DNA of 64,000 bases from Gnetum montanum (GCA_015680685.1 MNCI01017777.1:92008-156007), one strand, 5' to 3'; shown: positions 23,160 to 35,049, numbered from the stretch's first letter. Notes: generated from the sequence alone by a model not told the origin. Made by a program: numbers and translations.

Positions 23160-24025
23160 CACCTATGACATGTGGTTACTAAGCTAAGACTATTACTAAA
23201 AGTAGGCTTGATTTAGACACCTTGGTAGTAACCCTGCAAAATTTCATGTTATCCTTAAGAGACCACCATCTACATAATAGCTTAATGATTATAGTGTATA
23301 TTCTTGTAGATATACAAGTAGAAAGCATTTACTCTACAATAGGTACTAGATTAGTGTTTAAGTTATTTCAAAGTGTGAGTATTAAGACACTACTTCCTTT
23401 TGGAGAACAATCTATCTCCTGTGGTACAACAAACATAGAGTACAATACTAGAATCAACACAGAGGATTTACCCATTCATACCTTGTATCCACAACTAGAC
23501 AATACCTAAGAAGAATTCTATAATCATGTAGTTCCTAAAAGATCTAGACATAATCTGGGAAGGAAATATTATAAAGTGAATCTAAAAGCACCTAAGTTCA
23601 TATCAATAGATACACTCTTACCTCCTTTAGAGGCTAAGAGACTCCTCCCAAGAATCACAGATCCCAAAACATTGCTACTAGGAAGAAATTCTTTTGGCAA
23701 TTCTTCTTCTTCTACATCACTAGCAAAAGAAGAAAGCCTAAGAAGGGTTTTCAAAGAATTAGGGATTAGTTATTATGTAAATAAAATGCTAGATAAAACA
23801 CCTAGTGTCAAAGAAAAAGGTAAAGCTGTGCTTGATAGTACAGAAACAAATGTCGTTAGATTCTCCTACAACCTCAACCCCTACATATTTGATAATGAAT
23901 GTTTGCATAAATCTATAGTAAAGTATAACCACAAATACCAGTATGGAGAATGTGATGCATTCTTGCAAGTAGGTATGAACACAATAGGAGAAAAAAATCA
24001 TCTAAGGATAAACCTAAGGAATTAG
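23160..24025 (+). pseudogene. Caulimovirid movement protein region, degraded
   Basis: The first half (23222-23509) contains the segments TRLVFKLFQSVSIKTLLPFG and YNTRINTEDLPIH, followed in the same frame, after a single TAA, by 23576-24025 with LPPLEAKRLLPRITDP. These fit the 30K-type cell-to-cell movement protein encoded upstream of the coat protein in several plant pararetroviruses. The start is not clear, as the frame is already open before 23222. The minus-strand ORF at 23569-23754 is a shadow. The assignment rests on the family-like pattern and on its position before coat protein and RT. Confidence 0.7.
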
Positions 24026-24039
24026 TGTATAGATTATAT

Positions 24040-25990
24040 CAAAAACCTTCTGCTGACATGCCATCTAATATCATTCAATTATAGAATTCGACTAATGATA
24101 AACATAGTGATCTAATGGGACAAGCTTATGCCATAGAAGGCAAGGTCCTAAAAACTAAAAAATGTTTAGATAGTATTTATAGTGAAATAAAGAAACCATT
24201 ACCCAAGAAAAAAGAAACAAAACCAATAGAAAAAGAAAAAGTTCCTACCCATGGCATTCTAGATTATGGTACAAACTTAGATTCCCCTAGCTTAAAAATA
24301 GACTATAAACCCAGATATTTCTACATACAAAAGGGTAAAGGAAGAATAAATATGAATGAGGAGTCCACCACTAGTTTAATGGTCATTGCTACGAGTAGAC
24401 CAAGTAATATTAAACCACCTCCAAAATCCTTAGTAGAGGAAGGACTAGAAAAAATGCTCAAATCACATGATTATTATTAAGAAGACCCTCAGGAATATGT
24501 GAACATGTCTTTGAGACCTATCAGTGAAGAAAAAACAAAGTTTAACATGAATGGCATGAACATAGAAGAAAGGAAACTAGTTGTTGATAGGATCGTAGGA
24601 TTCTTAGATCGACAAGTTTTCTTAGATAAGAAGTCCTCTAGACATGCTATCCAAAATGCACTTTTTAATTTCACTAGGAATCTATGATGATGGTGGAATC
24701 AGATAGAAATTGAAATTAAAGAAAAATTATTAAACAATCCTACCATCATATTTTTCAGTGCCATTAGTAAAGAATTTATTGGTAATAAAGAAAATATGAT
24801 AATAGATTATCATGAATAATATTTTTTTGCAAAGTTATATTGGATTCAAGTCGTAGATAAATTCCTAGACTAGATGAATCATGGTACTACAAAGGGAGGT
24901 TAGCTCATGATAGAGCAACTAAAGAACATCTTATAGGTGCCATGCTGCAATTTTTTGTAGAAAAATACCAATACGAATTAAAATTATGAAATAGAACACT
25001 AGATGACATTAGTTTTAGTTACATTAGACAACTTATTAATGGATTAAATAGGGAGTTATGTGAGGATATTCATGCCCAAGATGTTATGAAAAGCATAATT
25101 TAAAAACTAGGAAAATCTTTCTGCTCTAAAATATGTCTTGAACATAAATGGTCTAAATAGTGCTACATAAGCCATAAAGGTAATGGAAAAAGTAGTAAAC
25201 AACAATGGAGACCAAAGTATAAGTCTACCTAGGCAAAACATCCATCACATCCTCATCTGCAACAAATTTTCTACGGAATGTTTAAACATCGATGAAAACC
25301 TTTACCACATGAACAAATTAAGTGTTATCTTTTGTAAAGGCAACCATTATGCCAAAAAATGTTTACACAAAGATAAACATTCTAAACAAGTAAATTTTAT
25401 TAAACATTATAATCTCTCTAAGAAATTCTATGACTATGTCACTTATCCCTCTTGTCCTTTTGAATTTGGAGATCTTTATATTGAATTAAATGAATATTCT
25501 AAACTTGCTACCTCTGACAAGGATCCTCTTTTTCCTACCAAGGTAATGGAGGATGGTCTTTATGAAAGCTTCCATGGGTTAAGTCTTGATGGAGATAGTT
25601 CAGAAGGAGATGTGTATTATTGCATAATGAATAGATCAAGTTGAAGATGCCCATTCAAAATAATAATCACTACTCATCCATTTGAACATAATTTAAGTCC
25701 GTTGGAATCTCCAACTCCATTTACACATACACAAACACCCTTAGAACTATTTAGCAATGATTCCACATATCAACTAATTTTGATAGAAGTCATACAATTA
25801 TAACAATAATTAGAAATAACACCTATCAACAACATAAATAGAATCATGTCACTAAAAAGACAAATAAATGATAAAAGACAAGAACTATCTAACCAGGAAT
25901 ACTATCTTAGAGAACGAATACTTAAGTATCCAAACTCATAGCCCTTAGAATCTGAAATAGAATTAGAAGCTCACTTAGAAGAAAATATTA
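24040..25990 (+). pseudogene. Caulimovirid coat-protein-like region, degraded
   Basis: Open stretches 24115-24480, 24499-24687 and 25183-25644 share one frame. The part at 24140-24270 is Lys-rich. At 25333-25365 the motif CKGNHYAKKC resembles the CCHC zinc knuckle at the end of pararetrovirus coat proteins, but its first Cys is missing. An acidic Asp/Glu/Ser-rich part follows (25540-25620). The capsid would package viral DNA; this copy is broken by several stops. Confidence 0.6.
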
Positions 25991-28032
25991 GGTAGCATGA
26001 GATAGAATAGGTTTCAATATTTGTCACATGCCTATATCAGATCAAGCAGCTATGAAAATACATAAAATGGACTACAAATGAGTTAGAAGAATTAGAGAAG
26101 GAAGAAGAAAGTGCCAAGAGAGAACTATATGAAGAGGAGACAAAAGCAATGCCAATCCAAATGGTAAAAAGTAATGAAAAGACAACATCTTTACCACTAG
26201 TAACCTTCCAGGTAAAATTTCCCTCCTATAAAGCTTACAATGTAGATGCACTTATTGATAGTGGAGAAGAAATCTCACTTGCTAAATGGTCATGCATCCC
26301 ATCTCATTTCTAGCAAGAGACTACCCCAGCAAATATCATTTTTGATAAACAAAAATCTTCTCTAAGATGTCTTGCCAAGATCCTAGTTAAACTCCAAGAT
26401 GGAAAAATAAAAAAATTCCAAGCTTTTTGCCATAATATGGGTACGTATGATTTATTAGTAGGTACTAATAATCTTAAGAATTATGAGCCATATACTATAG
26501 GTAATAATTACATTAGAATAGGAAGATATCACTTCTTGAGGAATAAAATGTATTAAGAAAGATTTCAAACCCTTAAAATAGTAAAAGAAAACACAAGTAT
26601 ATGGATAATCAACAGTGTGGAGAAACACAAAACAAAGTTAGAATAAATGAAAAAGAAACTCCTCACACTCACTTTAGAAGTCCCTACTGCCTTCAAATAT
26701 AAAAGAACTTATTGGTGTAGGATAGAACTTAAGGATGGTGTTAAGATCAATGCTAAAGCTCATCACATTGGAATGCCACCATCTTTAAAATAATAGTGTG
26801 ATGTAGAAATCAAGATGTTGCAGGATAAACGTATGATTGAACTAAGCACTAGCATGTTTTCTTGCATTACTTTTTTTGTAAATAAAAGTATAGAGATATT
26901 AAGAGGAAAAAAATGCATATTTGTAAATTATCAACCTTTGAATGAAATTATTAAGACAATTCAACATCCAATACCTAGTAAAGATGATTTTTTCCAAAGA
27001 TTACTCGACACACATGTATATTGATAGTTTGATCTTAAATCTAGTTTTTGACAAATCTAGGTATAAGAACTAGATAGATGGAAAACCACCTTCACAATTC
27101 CAGGAGGCCTATATTAATGGAAAGTATTACTATTTGGAATTAAAATAGCTCCTTCCATATTTCAAAAAAAGAAGGGATAGTATTTTTGGAGCTTATCTAT
27201 TTATCTTGGTATACATAGATGACATTCCTATCATAAGTAAGAATGTTGATGAACATTTAATCCATCTAGAAAAATTTTATGAAATTGTAGATTAAGCAGG
27301 ATTGGTTTTATCCACAGCTAAGATGCAAGTTGGCAAAGAATCAATTGAATTTTTTGGATAAGACATTGCACATGGATCCTACAAAAGCACATTTTAGAAT
27401 CTATTACTAAGTTTCCAGATGAACTCTATGACAAAACCCAACTACAATGCTTCTTAGGCTGTATTAATTGTGTGTCAGGATTTTGTGAACACCTTGCAGT
27501 TGACAAGAAACTGCTCAATTAGAGACTTAGTGAAGATGCCCCTCCATGGTCCTCAAAACATACCCAAGTTGTTAAAAGGATTAAAGAAAAATGTCAAAAA
27601 CTAACAAGACTTCAACTTCTTATAGACGAAAATTTAATTCTAGAAATTGATGCTTCCACTAAATTTTAGAGAGCCACTTTAAAAGAACAAAAGGAAAATG
27701 TGGTCAGAATCTATAGGTATGCCTCAAGAAAGTGCAATAACACTCAACTAAATTATCATAGCATCCATAAGGAATTACTTGCCATTCTGAAAGGGGTAGA
27801 AAAATTTTATTTATTTTTACAAGAAATGCATTTTATTATTAGTAGGGATTTAAAGTACTTTGATAAGTATTTGAGTTCTAAAGCATTAAATAAACTTGCT
27901 CACATGAGGCTCATCCGATGGGCTCTTTTTCTTAATAATTTTGATTTTCAAACTGAATATATTATTGGTAAGAAAAATAGTTTAGTAGATTTTGTTACTA
28001 GAGAGTTTCAACTGTCTATTACTAATGCTTAA
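25991..28032 (+). pseudogene. Caulimovirid protease-RT-RNase H region, degraded
   Basis: The aspartic-protease active site is visible as LIDSGE (26251-26268). The reverse transcriptase catalytic block YIDDIPIIS starts at 27212, in a different frame from the protease, so at least one indel separates them. RNase H spans about 27640-28032, with IEIDAST near 27646 and TQLNYHSIHKELLAIL at 27739-27786. Ordering and wording fit Caulimoviridae rather than gypsy, and no integrase follows. Multiple TAG and TAA codons interrupt it. Confidence 0.85.
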
Positions 28033-28960
28033 TTTTGTTTTGTAGATTTATTGAGGAATGAATGTTGGATGCTTAGATCATCCAATCATATTAGAGGTTG
28101 TTGAAGTAGTGAAGTTTATATGCCTATATTATAACAAGCCCAAATAATGTCTGCACATCAAACCAATTGGAATGATTTCCTATTTGTTGCTAGAACCATC
28201 TCTGCATATGTCACAATCAGCCTAAAGGTTAATACCTCCAATTGAGAAATTGTGCTTATTGGTCCTCATGTATCCCTATGTACTTATGTAGAGTTAAACC
28301 TTCTTGATTTTGGTCAATGGTTTTCTACCCATATGTTAAATTGGCCACTCTACAAACTAGACCCATTCCATATGTATAGGATAGACTTAAATCCTCTTGG
28401 TCACTCTAATTTTGAATAGTTTTGGTCTTGTTGGGCAAAATATGGTCATAACCATACATATATTCCCAATTAGTATCATAGACATTTGTATCACCATCTT
28501 GCTAAACACCATGGGGATTACTTATATTACACAAATCCTCAATCTTGAGGATGGGATTTAATCAACCAAGGATCAACTCCAATGTATCTCCTTATTTGTT
28601 GTATCTCTAGAAGGATCAATTGGATGAACTCATGGGGCTATGCTTTCTATCAGGTTATCTATACTACAAATTCTTATGATATCCAACAACATTGTGAAAG
28701 AAATCAACGAGGTTGTAGAACCTTTGAACTATATAATCTGGATGATTGTCTTCATTCTTATAGGGCTAGAGGTGGATATGAATACACAATCTTCTATGCT
28801 AGATCCTAATTTCTCTCAAGAAGAATTTTTGTCTCTACTCTTAATACTAATGATGATTCTAGTAATGATGATGATAGAAACAATGACAGGAATAGTATTC
28901 TTGATGTAGACTCAGACCAGATTCCTTCCAACTAAAGAAATGATATTATCTGCCACTTTT
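28033..28960 (+). pseudogene. 3'-terminal ORF of the endogenous pararetrovirus, unidentified
   Basis: Two overlapping open stretches (28582-28809 and 28640-28909) and frames upstream read as former protein, including an Asp/Asn-rich tail (28840-28900). Its place between RNase H and the promoter region would suit an accessory or inclusion-body-like protein, but no motif confirms that. Confidence 0.4.
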
Positions 28961-29126
28961 GTATAGTAATGATTCCCGCATGCTTGTACAATAACTCCAC
29001 CACATGTAAAAGTGTCTCCAATAGGTTTTACACTACATGTAATAGTGGAATATGTCATGATGCCTCTACTAGTGTGTATGAGCTAGAGTGCATCTTTAGA
29101 AGTGTCAAGAGGTCTTACCTTTTTTC

Positions 29127-29134
29127 TATATAAG
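29127..29134 (+). promoter_or_regulatory. TATA box of the pararetrovirus promoter region
   Basis: TATATAAG lies after the last ORF, the usual place of the full-length-transcript promoter in plant pararetroviruses. No functional claim is made for this fossil. Confidence 0.5.
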
Positions 29135-29535
29135 TGGTAGAAAATGCAAAGAGAAAACCAGATTAGAGATAACCTTAGATGAAGCACATTGCTTTCTAAG
29201 AAGCATTCCTTTGTGTAGCTCTTTGTTTGTAACTCTACTCTGACAATGTGAATAATATGAATGGAGAACTTATTTACTTTTTATCTCTGATTTTTTTCTA
29301 TGTGTTATTTTTGTCTTCCGCATTGTTGTTCACGTATGCATAAATTTGAATATGAAAATTTCGAGACAGTGAAGAAGAAAAGTGAATGGAATAAGTAAAG
29401 CAAAATAGTGAATGAACAGTCTGAGGAAAGGCTAACACCTCATTATTATAATGTTATTATTTGATTATATATCTTAGGGGTAAATATTTTTCCTTTTTTA
29501 TTTTTATTTTTTATTTTGAAAGTCTAATATAATTA

Positions 29536-29659
29536 TAACATAGGTACACCCTAAGATATATGGTGCAATTAGAACTTTATAACTAAGTACTTGCTATCAA
29601 AATGAACCCATGAATTAGTTTAAATCAAGAGTCTTACCATGAGGCTAACACCTTAATGT
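29536..29659 (-). mobile_element. tRNA-derived SINE, copy 5
   Basis: The minus strand reads aaggtgttagcctcatggtaagactcttgattta, then 'tcatgggttcattttg' at the B-box position, then 'agttataaagttcta' and 'agggtgtacctatg'. It has the opposite orientation to the SINEs just to its right. Confidence 0.65.
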
Positions 29660-29731
29660 TAAAAGAATTCTTTGAGTTCCAATAATCCCCCACCAACAAA
29701 ATTTATTTCAACAAAAAAGAATTATTTTTTA

Positions 29732-29781
29732 GCAATAAGATGCTACTCTAGTTGTATGACTCTTAATTTGAAAGCTTCAAT
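29732..29781 (+). mobile_element. tRNA-derived SINE 5' fragment, copy 6
   Basis: The sequence 'caataagatgctactctagttgtatgactcttaatttgaaagcttcaa' matches the 5' half of the family and is cut off at the start of the next copy, suggesting insertion of one SINE into another. Confidence 0.5.
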
Positions 29782-29893
29782 AATGAGGTGTTAGCCTAGT
29801 GGTATTGGTCTTGTTTTGCTAACCCTAGGTTACACATTTGATTCTACTAGGTAGGATTGAGTTATAAACTTCTATAAATCTAAAGGTGTACCC
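29782..29893 (+). mobile_element. tRNA-derived SINE, copy 7
   Basis: It begins aatgaggtgttagcctagtggtattgg, has 'catttgattctactaggtagg' at the B-box position, and ends with 'tgagttataaacttctataaatctaaaggtgtacc'. It is nearly collinear with the 17342 copy. Confidence 0.7.
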
Positions 29894-30235
29894 TAGAGGG
29901 AAAGTTTGTTTAGGATTAGTTGTAAAGATAAGAATCTAAAAAAGGCATCTTTAAAATTGTGGGTTCTTTCCTTTTCATTGTTTTGAAAGCTCTAAAATGT
30001 TTCTATTTTTGGTTTTTCTTTTTTATTAGCAAAAGCCTTTCCTAGGAAGTGAAAATCTATTTGAGAGTGCAAGGTCTAATCCTTTTCCTACCATAGAGGG
30101 AAAGTTTTTTCAAGATTAGTTGTAAAGATGAAAATATGGAAAAGCACCCTTAAAACTGTGGATTTTTTCCTTTTTGTTATTTTAGATTTGTTCTTTTTCT
30201 TCCTTGCTTTTATATATTAAATTTTTATTTTTAAT
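29894..30235 (+). mobile_element. Two partial LINE 3' ends in tandem
   Basis: The block 'agagggaaagtttgtttaggattagttgtaaagataagaat' (29895) recurs at 30098 as 'agagggaaagttttttcaagattagttgtaaagatgaaaat'. Each is followed by a 'ttcctttt' pyrimidine run. Both match the 3' end of the LINE at 21175-21260. The second copy also includes the upstream 'aaggtctaatccttttc' block. Confidence 0.6.
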
Positions 30236-30248
30236 ATATTTATATTTT

Positions 30249-30330
30249 GGGATATGATACCTTTAATTTAGAAGCTTCAAGTTATGGGTTTGATTCTAGT
30301 GGCTGATGCTTAGTAATAAAGTTTGTATTT
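30249..30330 (+). mobile_element. tRNA-derived SINE, 5'-truncated, copy 8
   Basis: It carries 'atgatacctttaatttagaagcttcaagttatgggtttgattctagtggctgatgct', including a clear B-box-like ggtttgattc, but lacks the TTAGCCTAGTGG start. Confidence 0.55.
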
Positions 30331-30350
30331 CAATTTGCCTTAGTAGTTAG

Positions 30351-30412
30351 TGCCATAGGGCTCAAGTGGTTAGTTTTCTAAGTGGAAGGTTGTCTATTGA
30401 AGTCACAAATGT
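30351..30412 (+). mobile_element. Second tRNA-like SINE type, fragment
   Basis: The sequence 'gccatagggctcaagtggttag' is a good tRNA-like A-box region. It is followed about 35 bases later by 'tattgaagtcac' in the B-box position. It does not match the first SINE family. A poorer similar structure may exist at about 55680-55740. Confidence 0.4.
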
Positions 30413-30743
30413 ATAAATAATTCTTATTAGAATTGAAGGGAATAAAATAGATTCAAATTGTGGAGAACATTAGACTTATAGAACATTCTACTTAGGAGCT
30501 CTTGAAGTTTAGTTGCATGTATTTCTTTTAAAATATTGCAGCAAAAAAAAAATATATAATTTGTTATTATTACCCATTACTAGACAATTATTAAAGTTTC
30601 TTTGAAAATATAATATCTATCCAAAAATCTTATGTTAACTTTTAAACTTAATAAAGCTTCAATTACAGGTACAATTTACAATTTCAAATTTGAGAGACCA
30701 AAACAGCTAACTTGAATCTCTATCAAGTCAAAGTGCTCAAAAT
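30413..30743. other. Downstream flank of pectinesterase gene
   Basis: A/T-rich sequence with no ORF or recognised repeat. On the minus strand this is the 3' side of the gene, and any 3' UTR would lie here. Confidence 0.4.
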
Positions 30744-33743
30744 TTAAAATGCAATGGCGTTAAAAGGCAGGGCAAGGAGAATCAGAAAGCCAGTCAGAGG
30801 CATTACAAAATTAAGGGTGAGAAAGGGCTGAGCCTCCAGGTAAGTCAGCTGTTTGCTGCAGCCAACTCTCTTTGCTGTTCTCGCACCAGGACCCATGTTA
30901 TTGAATTCGCCAAAGAAGACATTTCTGCACACACCAAGAAGTTAAACAAGCAGCAGATCAAGTTTCATCCACCAATGGGCAAAATTACATTTACGCATCC
31001 ATTAATCATAATCATAATAATGTAATTGTTCATACCTTGCCTAGATCTATGTTCCCAGTCAACCCAACCAGCAGGAGGGATGGCTGTGCTCATCTTAGTA
31101 TTACTGAACACCACCCTTGCATGGCTGCTCCATGGCCTGCCTAATGCAACCTGACGATTTCCCTGTATGCTGCAGTTGACAAACGTGTATCCAGAAGCTT
31201 CATTTACCTTTAGACTTGACTGGGCAATAATGAATCCTGGTAATCCAGGCCATTCTTTAGATACAGAGTTTATAATACAGTTCTCCACGCATCAATATAA
31301 AAGGGTTATCACTTAGAAGATCAATACGTATCTTGTTAAAGATTTTAGAAAGATAAAAAATCTTTCTAAACTAAATGCGATTTCTGAATTCTCACAAATT
31401 CACCAATTCAGTGTAAAATTTTTTTCACTGTAAAATAACCAGTTGCTCACTAGGTAATAGGATTGGCCATTCCTGAGGTTGAAGTCCACAGAACCCTGAA
31501 TGAAGCTGTCATGGTAATAATGGAGTCCCCTGTCATCAAATAAGGTGTCTTGGAAGCCATAGAATGAGCACCTGTAAAATGCCACTCTGTCTGCAAGTAC
31601 CATCACTGCCACAGCTTGACATTTTAGGTAAGGAGCCGGCACAAATGTATTCTATTCAATTTATTTCAACAAAGACAGGCCTCCATTCAGCGATTACACA
31701 AAAATTTATCCAGCGAACTCATTATTTCCAAAAAGAAAAAGAAAAATATCTTAATGTTATAGGAAAATAGGGTTAAGATTTATATCTAACATGAAAGCTA
31801 TTGTCAGATGCAAGGAAGCCGGAGGCAAATAGTGTAACAGTTGCTGAATCTTGGATGTTCTGGCCTGAATCATTCTACAGAATGCAAGTAACACTTGCAT
31901 CTTCTCCAAGTAACACTTGCATCTTCTCCAGTGATAACCAAATTGGTTTTGCTTTGGTTGATTGTAATCTTCTCATTGTGCAGGCCAAACCAATTGTTAA
32001 TTATGTAAAAGCAGTCACAACCATTGCTATAAAATAGACCATTCATGCAGAATGTCCATTTTCTTGTCAATGACCAAAAAAATACCACCAGAATTAGCTT
32101 AAGTGTGTGAATCTTGTTAATTATGTAAAAGAGATGCAATTGTTATAAATTTAATGTCATCAATAATATTAAAGAATTCACAATATTTAAGGCTCAACAA
32201 TTGCCATGACAAGAATTATTTACCATTATTTCACAATTGTTTTAACATAAAAATCAATTCTTAGTGAATCAATTATAGGATTTTATTAATTTGAAAAATT
32301 AAAAGATTCTCTTGTCCAAATAATAAACATATGATTAAACTAGTCCTATACTATTTTAGAAATTAACACCTTTACCATCACTCCAAATCATAATCCTTGA
32401 AACACATTTAATGGCATCATGTTGATAACCTTTGTCCTTTGAAATGATTGGATCTCACCATTTTTGAATGGCTAGGATAAGGCTAGAAGAGAAAGAAGCA
32501 CCTTACATCACGCTAATGACACTAAGAGTCTTCACCTAAGGCTATCAACCATCTCTTCAAATGATAGCCTGTAAAGTATCCTAATGGATGGCCATCACCT
32601 ATAGATAGAATGGTAGTCCTAAAATATTCAAATCATTAGGGAATCGGCTCCCAAGAATGTCTCTTACAAGAAATAAAGCTCATCATTTTTTCATGATTCT
32701 TATGCCCATGCCAAACTAATGCTTTCAAACTTAAAAATGAGTACCTTACCATCTTACCATCATTTCAAGTCATGATTAAAATATTCTTCAAAGAAGATTT
32801 AAAACTATAATTTCATAGGGTAAGAAGCATTAATTTTGAGAAAATTTTTGTGAAACTTCATGCATTCCATTGAAACATAGAAAATTTGATACACAATCTC
32901 TTGACCCGGGGATAAACAAAATTCAAATCAAATTACTCAAATAAACATAGATACATGGTACAAAACTTCCTAAACAGATAGGATATAATAAGTAAAAAAA
33001 TGGTTAGATATGAAAAGAAGCAACTAGCTATTGTACTTGAAACGTAGTTCTTTAATTAAATAAAAAATTTTAAACTAAATATTTTGTGAAATCTAGGATT
33101 AATAGCCAAATTTGCAATAGCTCACAATGTAACACTGAAGCCATATCTGCAATAGATCGCAACCTAACATTGAAACCAATTCAAAATCAGACCTGAGATT
33201 TAATTTAATGAATAGAATTGTATTTTTATTGATTTTTTATGTTTAATATACTCTTTATTGCTAATTATGATGCAAACAAAAACCTAAAATTTTTACATTC
33301 TATTTTTCACTCTAACTGAGCTCTTAGATGAAAAAAATTAGAAAATACAGCTACTAAGATGAGTAGATATAAGTGCTCTTTTTTGGTAATATTGATGATT
33401 TCAATCCAATTTTTACACCTGATTGTTTTTTGATTCCAATCCTATTTATAAAAAAGGCCGTAGATTTTCATTTTGGATTTGATTTTTAAATCAATGGTTG
33501 TATGACATTAAAAATTGTGAGGCACGATAATTACTTACTTATAATTGCCTTTCCTGATCAGAATGACAAACTTCGAGGACTGTTGTTAGGGGCAAAGTCT
33601 ACCGCTGTATGAATCGATAAAAAATTGCCACCTCCCTTTGCATCCACTATCATGTTCGGCACATATTTCCTGCATGACTTGGTTAGAGCTTCATCAAACA
33701 GCAGAAATTGGAAAATTATAAAAATCAAGATAATCATCTTCAT
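30744..33743 (-). pseudogene. Pectinesterase (pectin methylesterase), five exons, disrupted
   Basis: Pectinesterases remove methyl esters from cell-wall pectin in the apoplast. Minus-strand exons read approximately 33743-33539, 31972-31791, 31651-31451, 31282-31036 and 30924-30744. Exon 1 starts MKMIILIFIIFQFLLF, a signal peptide, and reaches VDAKGGGNF without a PRO inhibitor domain. Exon 3 has QAVAV, GFQDTL and GSVDF; exon 4 has GNRQVALGRPWS; exon 5 has FFGEFNNMGPGA. These are the family's catalytic Gln, Gln/Asp, Asp and Arg motifs. Damage: a one-base loss in exon 1 near 33590, a 22-bp tandem duplication plus an in-frame TAG in exon 2, NLR instead of IFG after GSVDF, and a phase mismatch between exons 4 and 5. 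Length without damage would be about 330 residues. It is most likely a pseudogene; assembly error could explain some but hardly all lesions. Confidence 0.85.
31878..31930. repeat. 22-bp tandem duplication inside pectinesterase exon 2
   Basis: The unit AGTAACACTTGCATCTTCTCCA occurs twice head to tail with no differences. As 22 is not a multiple of three it shifts the pectinesterase frame. Without one unit the exon reads GEDASVTCIL, followed by a TAG. Confidence 0.85.
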
Positions 33744-33865
33744 TATTTCAGGGTTCAGAGCTTCAAGCAACTTTCACAATTTCTTCTCATTCTGCTACTC
33801 CCAGAAATCATGCTGCTTCAAGTTGTCTACAATGTTCTTGTCTGAAATCGTGCACTTTTAACTTC

Positions 33866-33873
33866 TTTATATA
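33866..33873 (-). promoter_or_regulatory. TATA box of the pectinesterase gene
   Basis: The minus strand reads TATATAAAGAAG, about 125 bases before the chosen ATG at 33743. This is the best core-promoter candidate upstream of exon 1. Confidence 0.5.
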
Positions 33874-35049
33874 CGGAAGGAAATGTCTGATGGACTGATT
33901 TCTGGCCATGCATTTTCTAATCTGTGACAACAGACGAGGAATTCAATTTGGAACGGAAATAACTAAGTGAAAAGACGGATTTTGGAAATTTTGCGCATAA
34001 GGATTGCAGATTATATTGGTCATTTATATGACTTAAAATTGGTTCCGGTGGTAAGATATCATAACTGATTTACAGAACATGACAAGGGACATGCGTTTTT
34101 TAACAACCATAAAAACAGATTTGCAAAGCATGACAAGAGAGATGTTTTTGGTTGAAGACTTGCATATTTTCTTGATAATAGGTAGCTTCATCCTAAAGCT
34201 AACCCAGAAATTAATTTCGGTAATCCGCCAGTGTATCCTGCTGAAATCCTTAAAGAACTTCAATTCAATGTTTTTCTTTTATTTTAGTGTGACATAAAGA
34301 AGAATACATCTATTTTCCTTTTCAACCCATCTAAGAATATTACTTCTGGGAATCATTGTCTTGTTACAGGATATTTTCTCTTCATTGTTTTAAAATTAAC
34401 TAGAATTGATGGCCGAAAGTCATCAATCCAAATCTCCAAAACTGTAATAAATCTCACACTACAATTTGAACTGCAAGTAGCCATTTATATTAGCTTCAAG
34501 ATCCAACAAAAGTTATTAAAAAATAGCTTGAAATGACTAAGATATATGCAAATTATATATAGCACAGAATATGATGCTAGGTCTCATACACTAAAATAAG
34601 TCTTTGCATGCAAGTTAACCAGGAATGTTAGCTCTGAGATGCAATAAGAATCATTAAAACCCACTAACCATAGAGACAGATGATCATATTAGTAACCTGC
34701 CACTGATTTAGACTCTAATTTTACCCATGCATCGCAAGTCTGGTACTTGGGATTTCAAACACGTCAAAACGTTTATTATTAGAAACCATTGGTGTTTGTT
34801 CTCAAACATTATTTCGTTGAAGGAATTATTGGGGCTCTAGCCAAATGTGGAACATTTAATCTCTCATTATTAGAGTTGTAGATCTCAAGGTTCAATACAA
34901 GTCTTCATTCTTCAAAAGTTAAAAGATTAAGTAATGCTCTAATTCATTGATGAAAATAACATCCTCTTAATTGAATCATGAAGAAAAATATTGCTTCAGT
35001 TTTATAAATGACTTATAAACAAGGATGGAAAGAATAATATAATTATTAT
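33874..35049. other. Upstream flank of pectinesterase; no gene seen
   Basis: This is promoter-side and intergenic sequence for the minus-strand gene. A short near-repeat (34068-34098 and 34119-34149, 'att(t)(a/g)ca-a-catgacaag-ga-atg') lies here. No coding or element signature was recognised. Confidence 0.4.

Larger units (their letters stand above)
23100..29300 (+). mobile_element. Endogenous pararetrovirus (Caulimoviridae-type), near full length, decayed
   Basis: All recognised blocks lie on the plus strand in genomic order: movement protein, coat-protein-like region with a zinc-knuckle remnant, aspartic protease, reverse transcriptase, RNase H, a further ORF, and a TATA-containing non-coding region. 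There is no integrase and no LTR, which distinguishes it from the gypsy elements in the window. The polyprotein portion (24115-28032) is mostly in one frame, with many stops and at least one frame change, so it is an inactive fossil. Plant genomes commonly carry such copies, acquired by non-homologous integration. Flanking SINEs are independent insertions. Confidence 0.85.

Noticed and set aside
33744-33770. Earlier start for pectinesterase at 33770
   Set aside because: The codon there is TTG; the first in-frame ATG at 33743 directly precedes the signal peptide.
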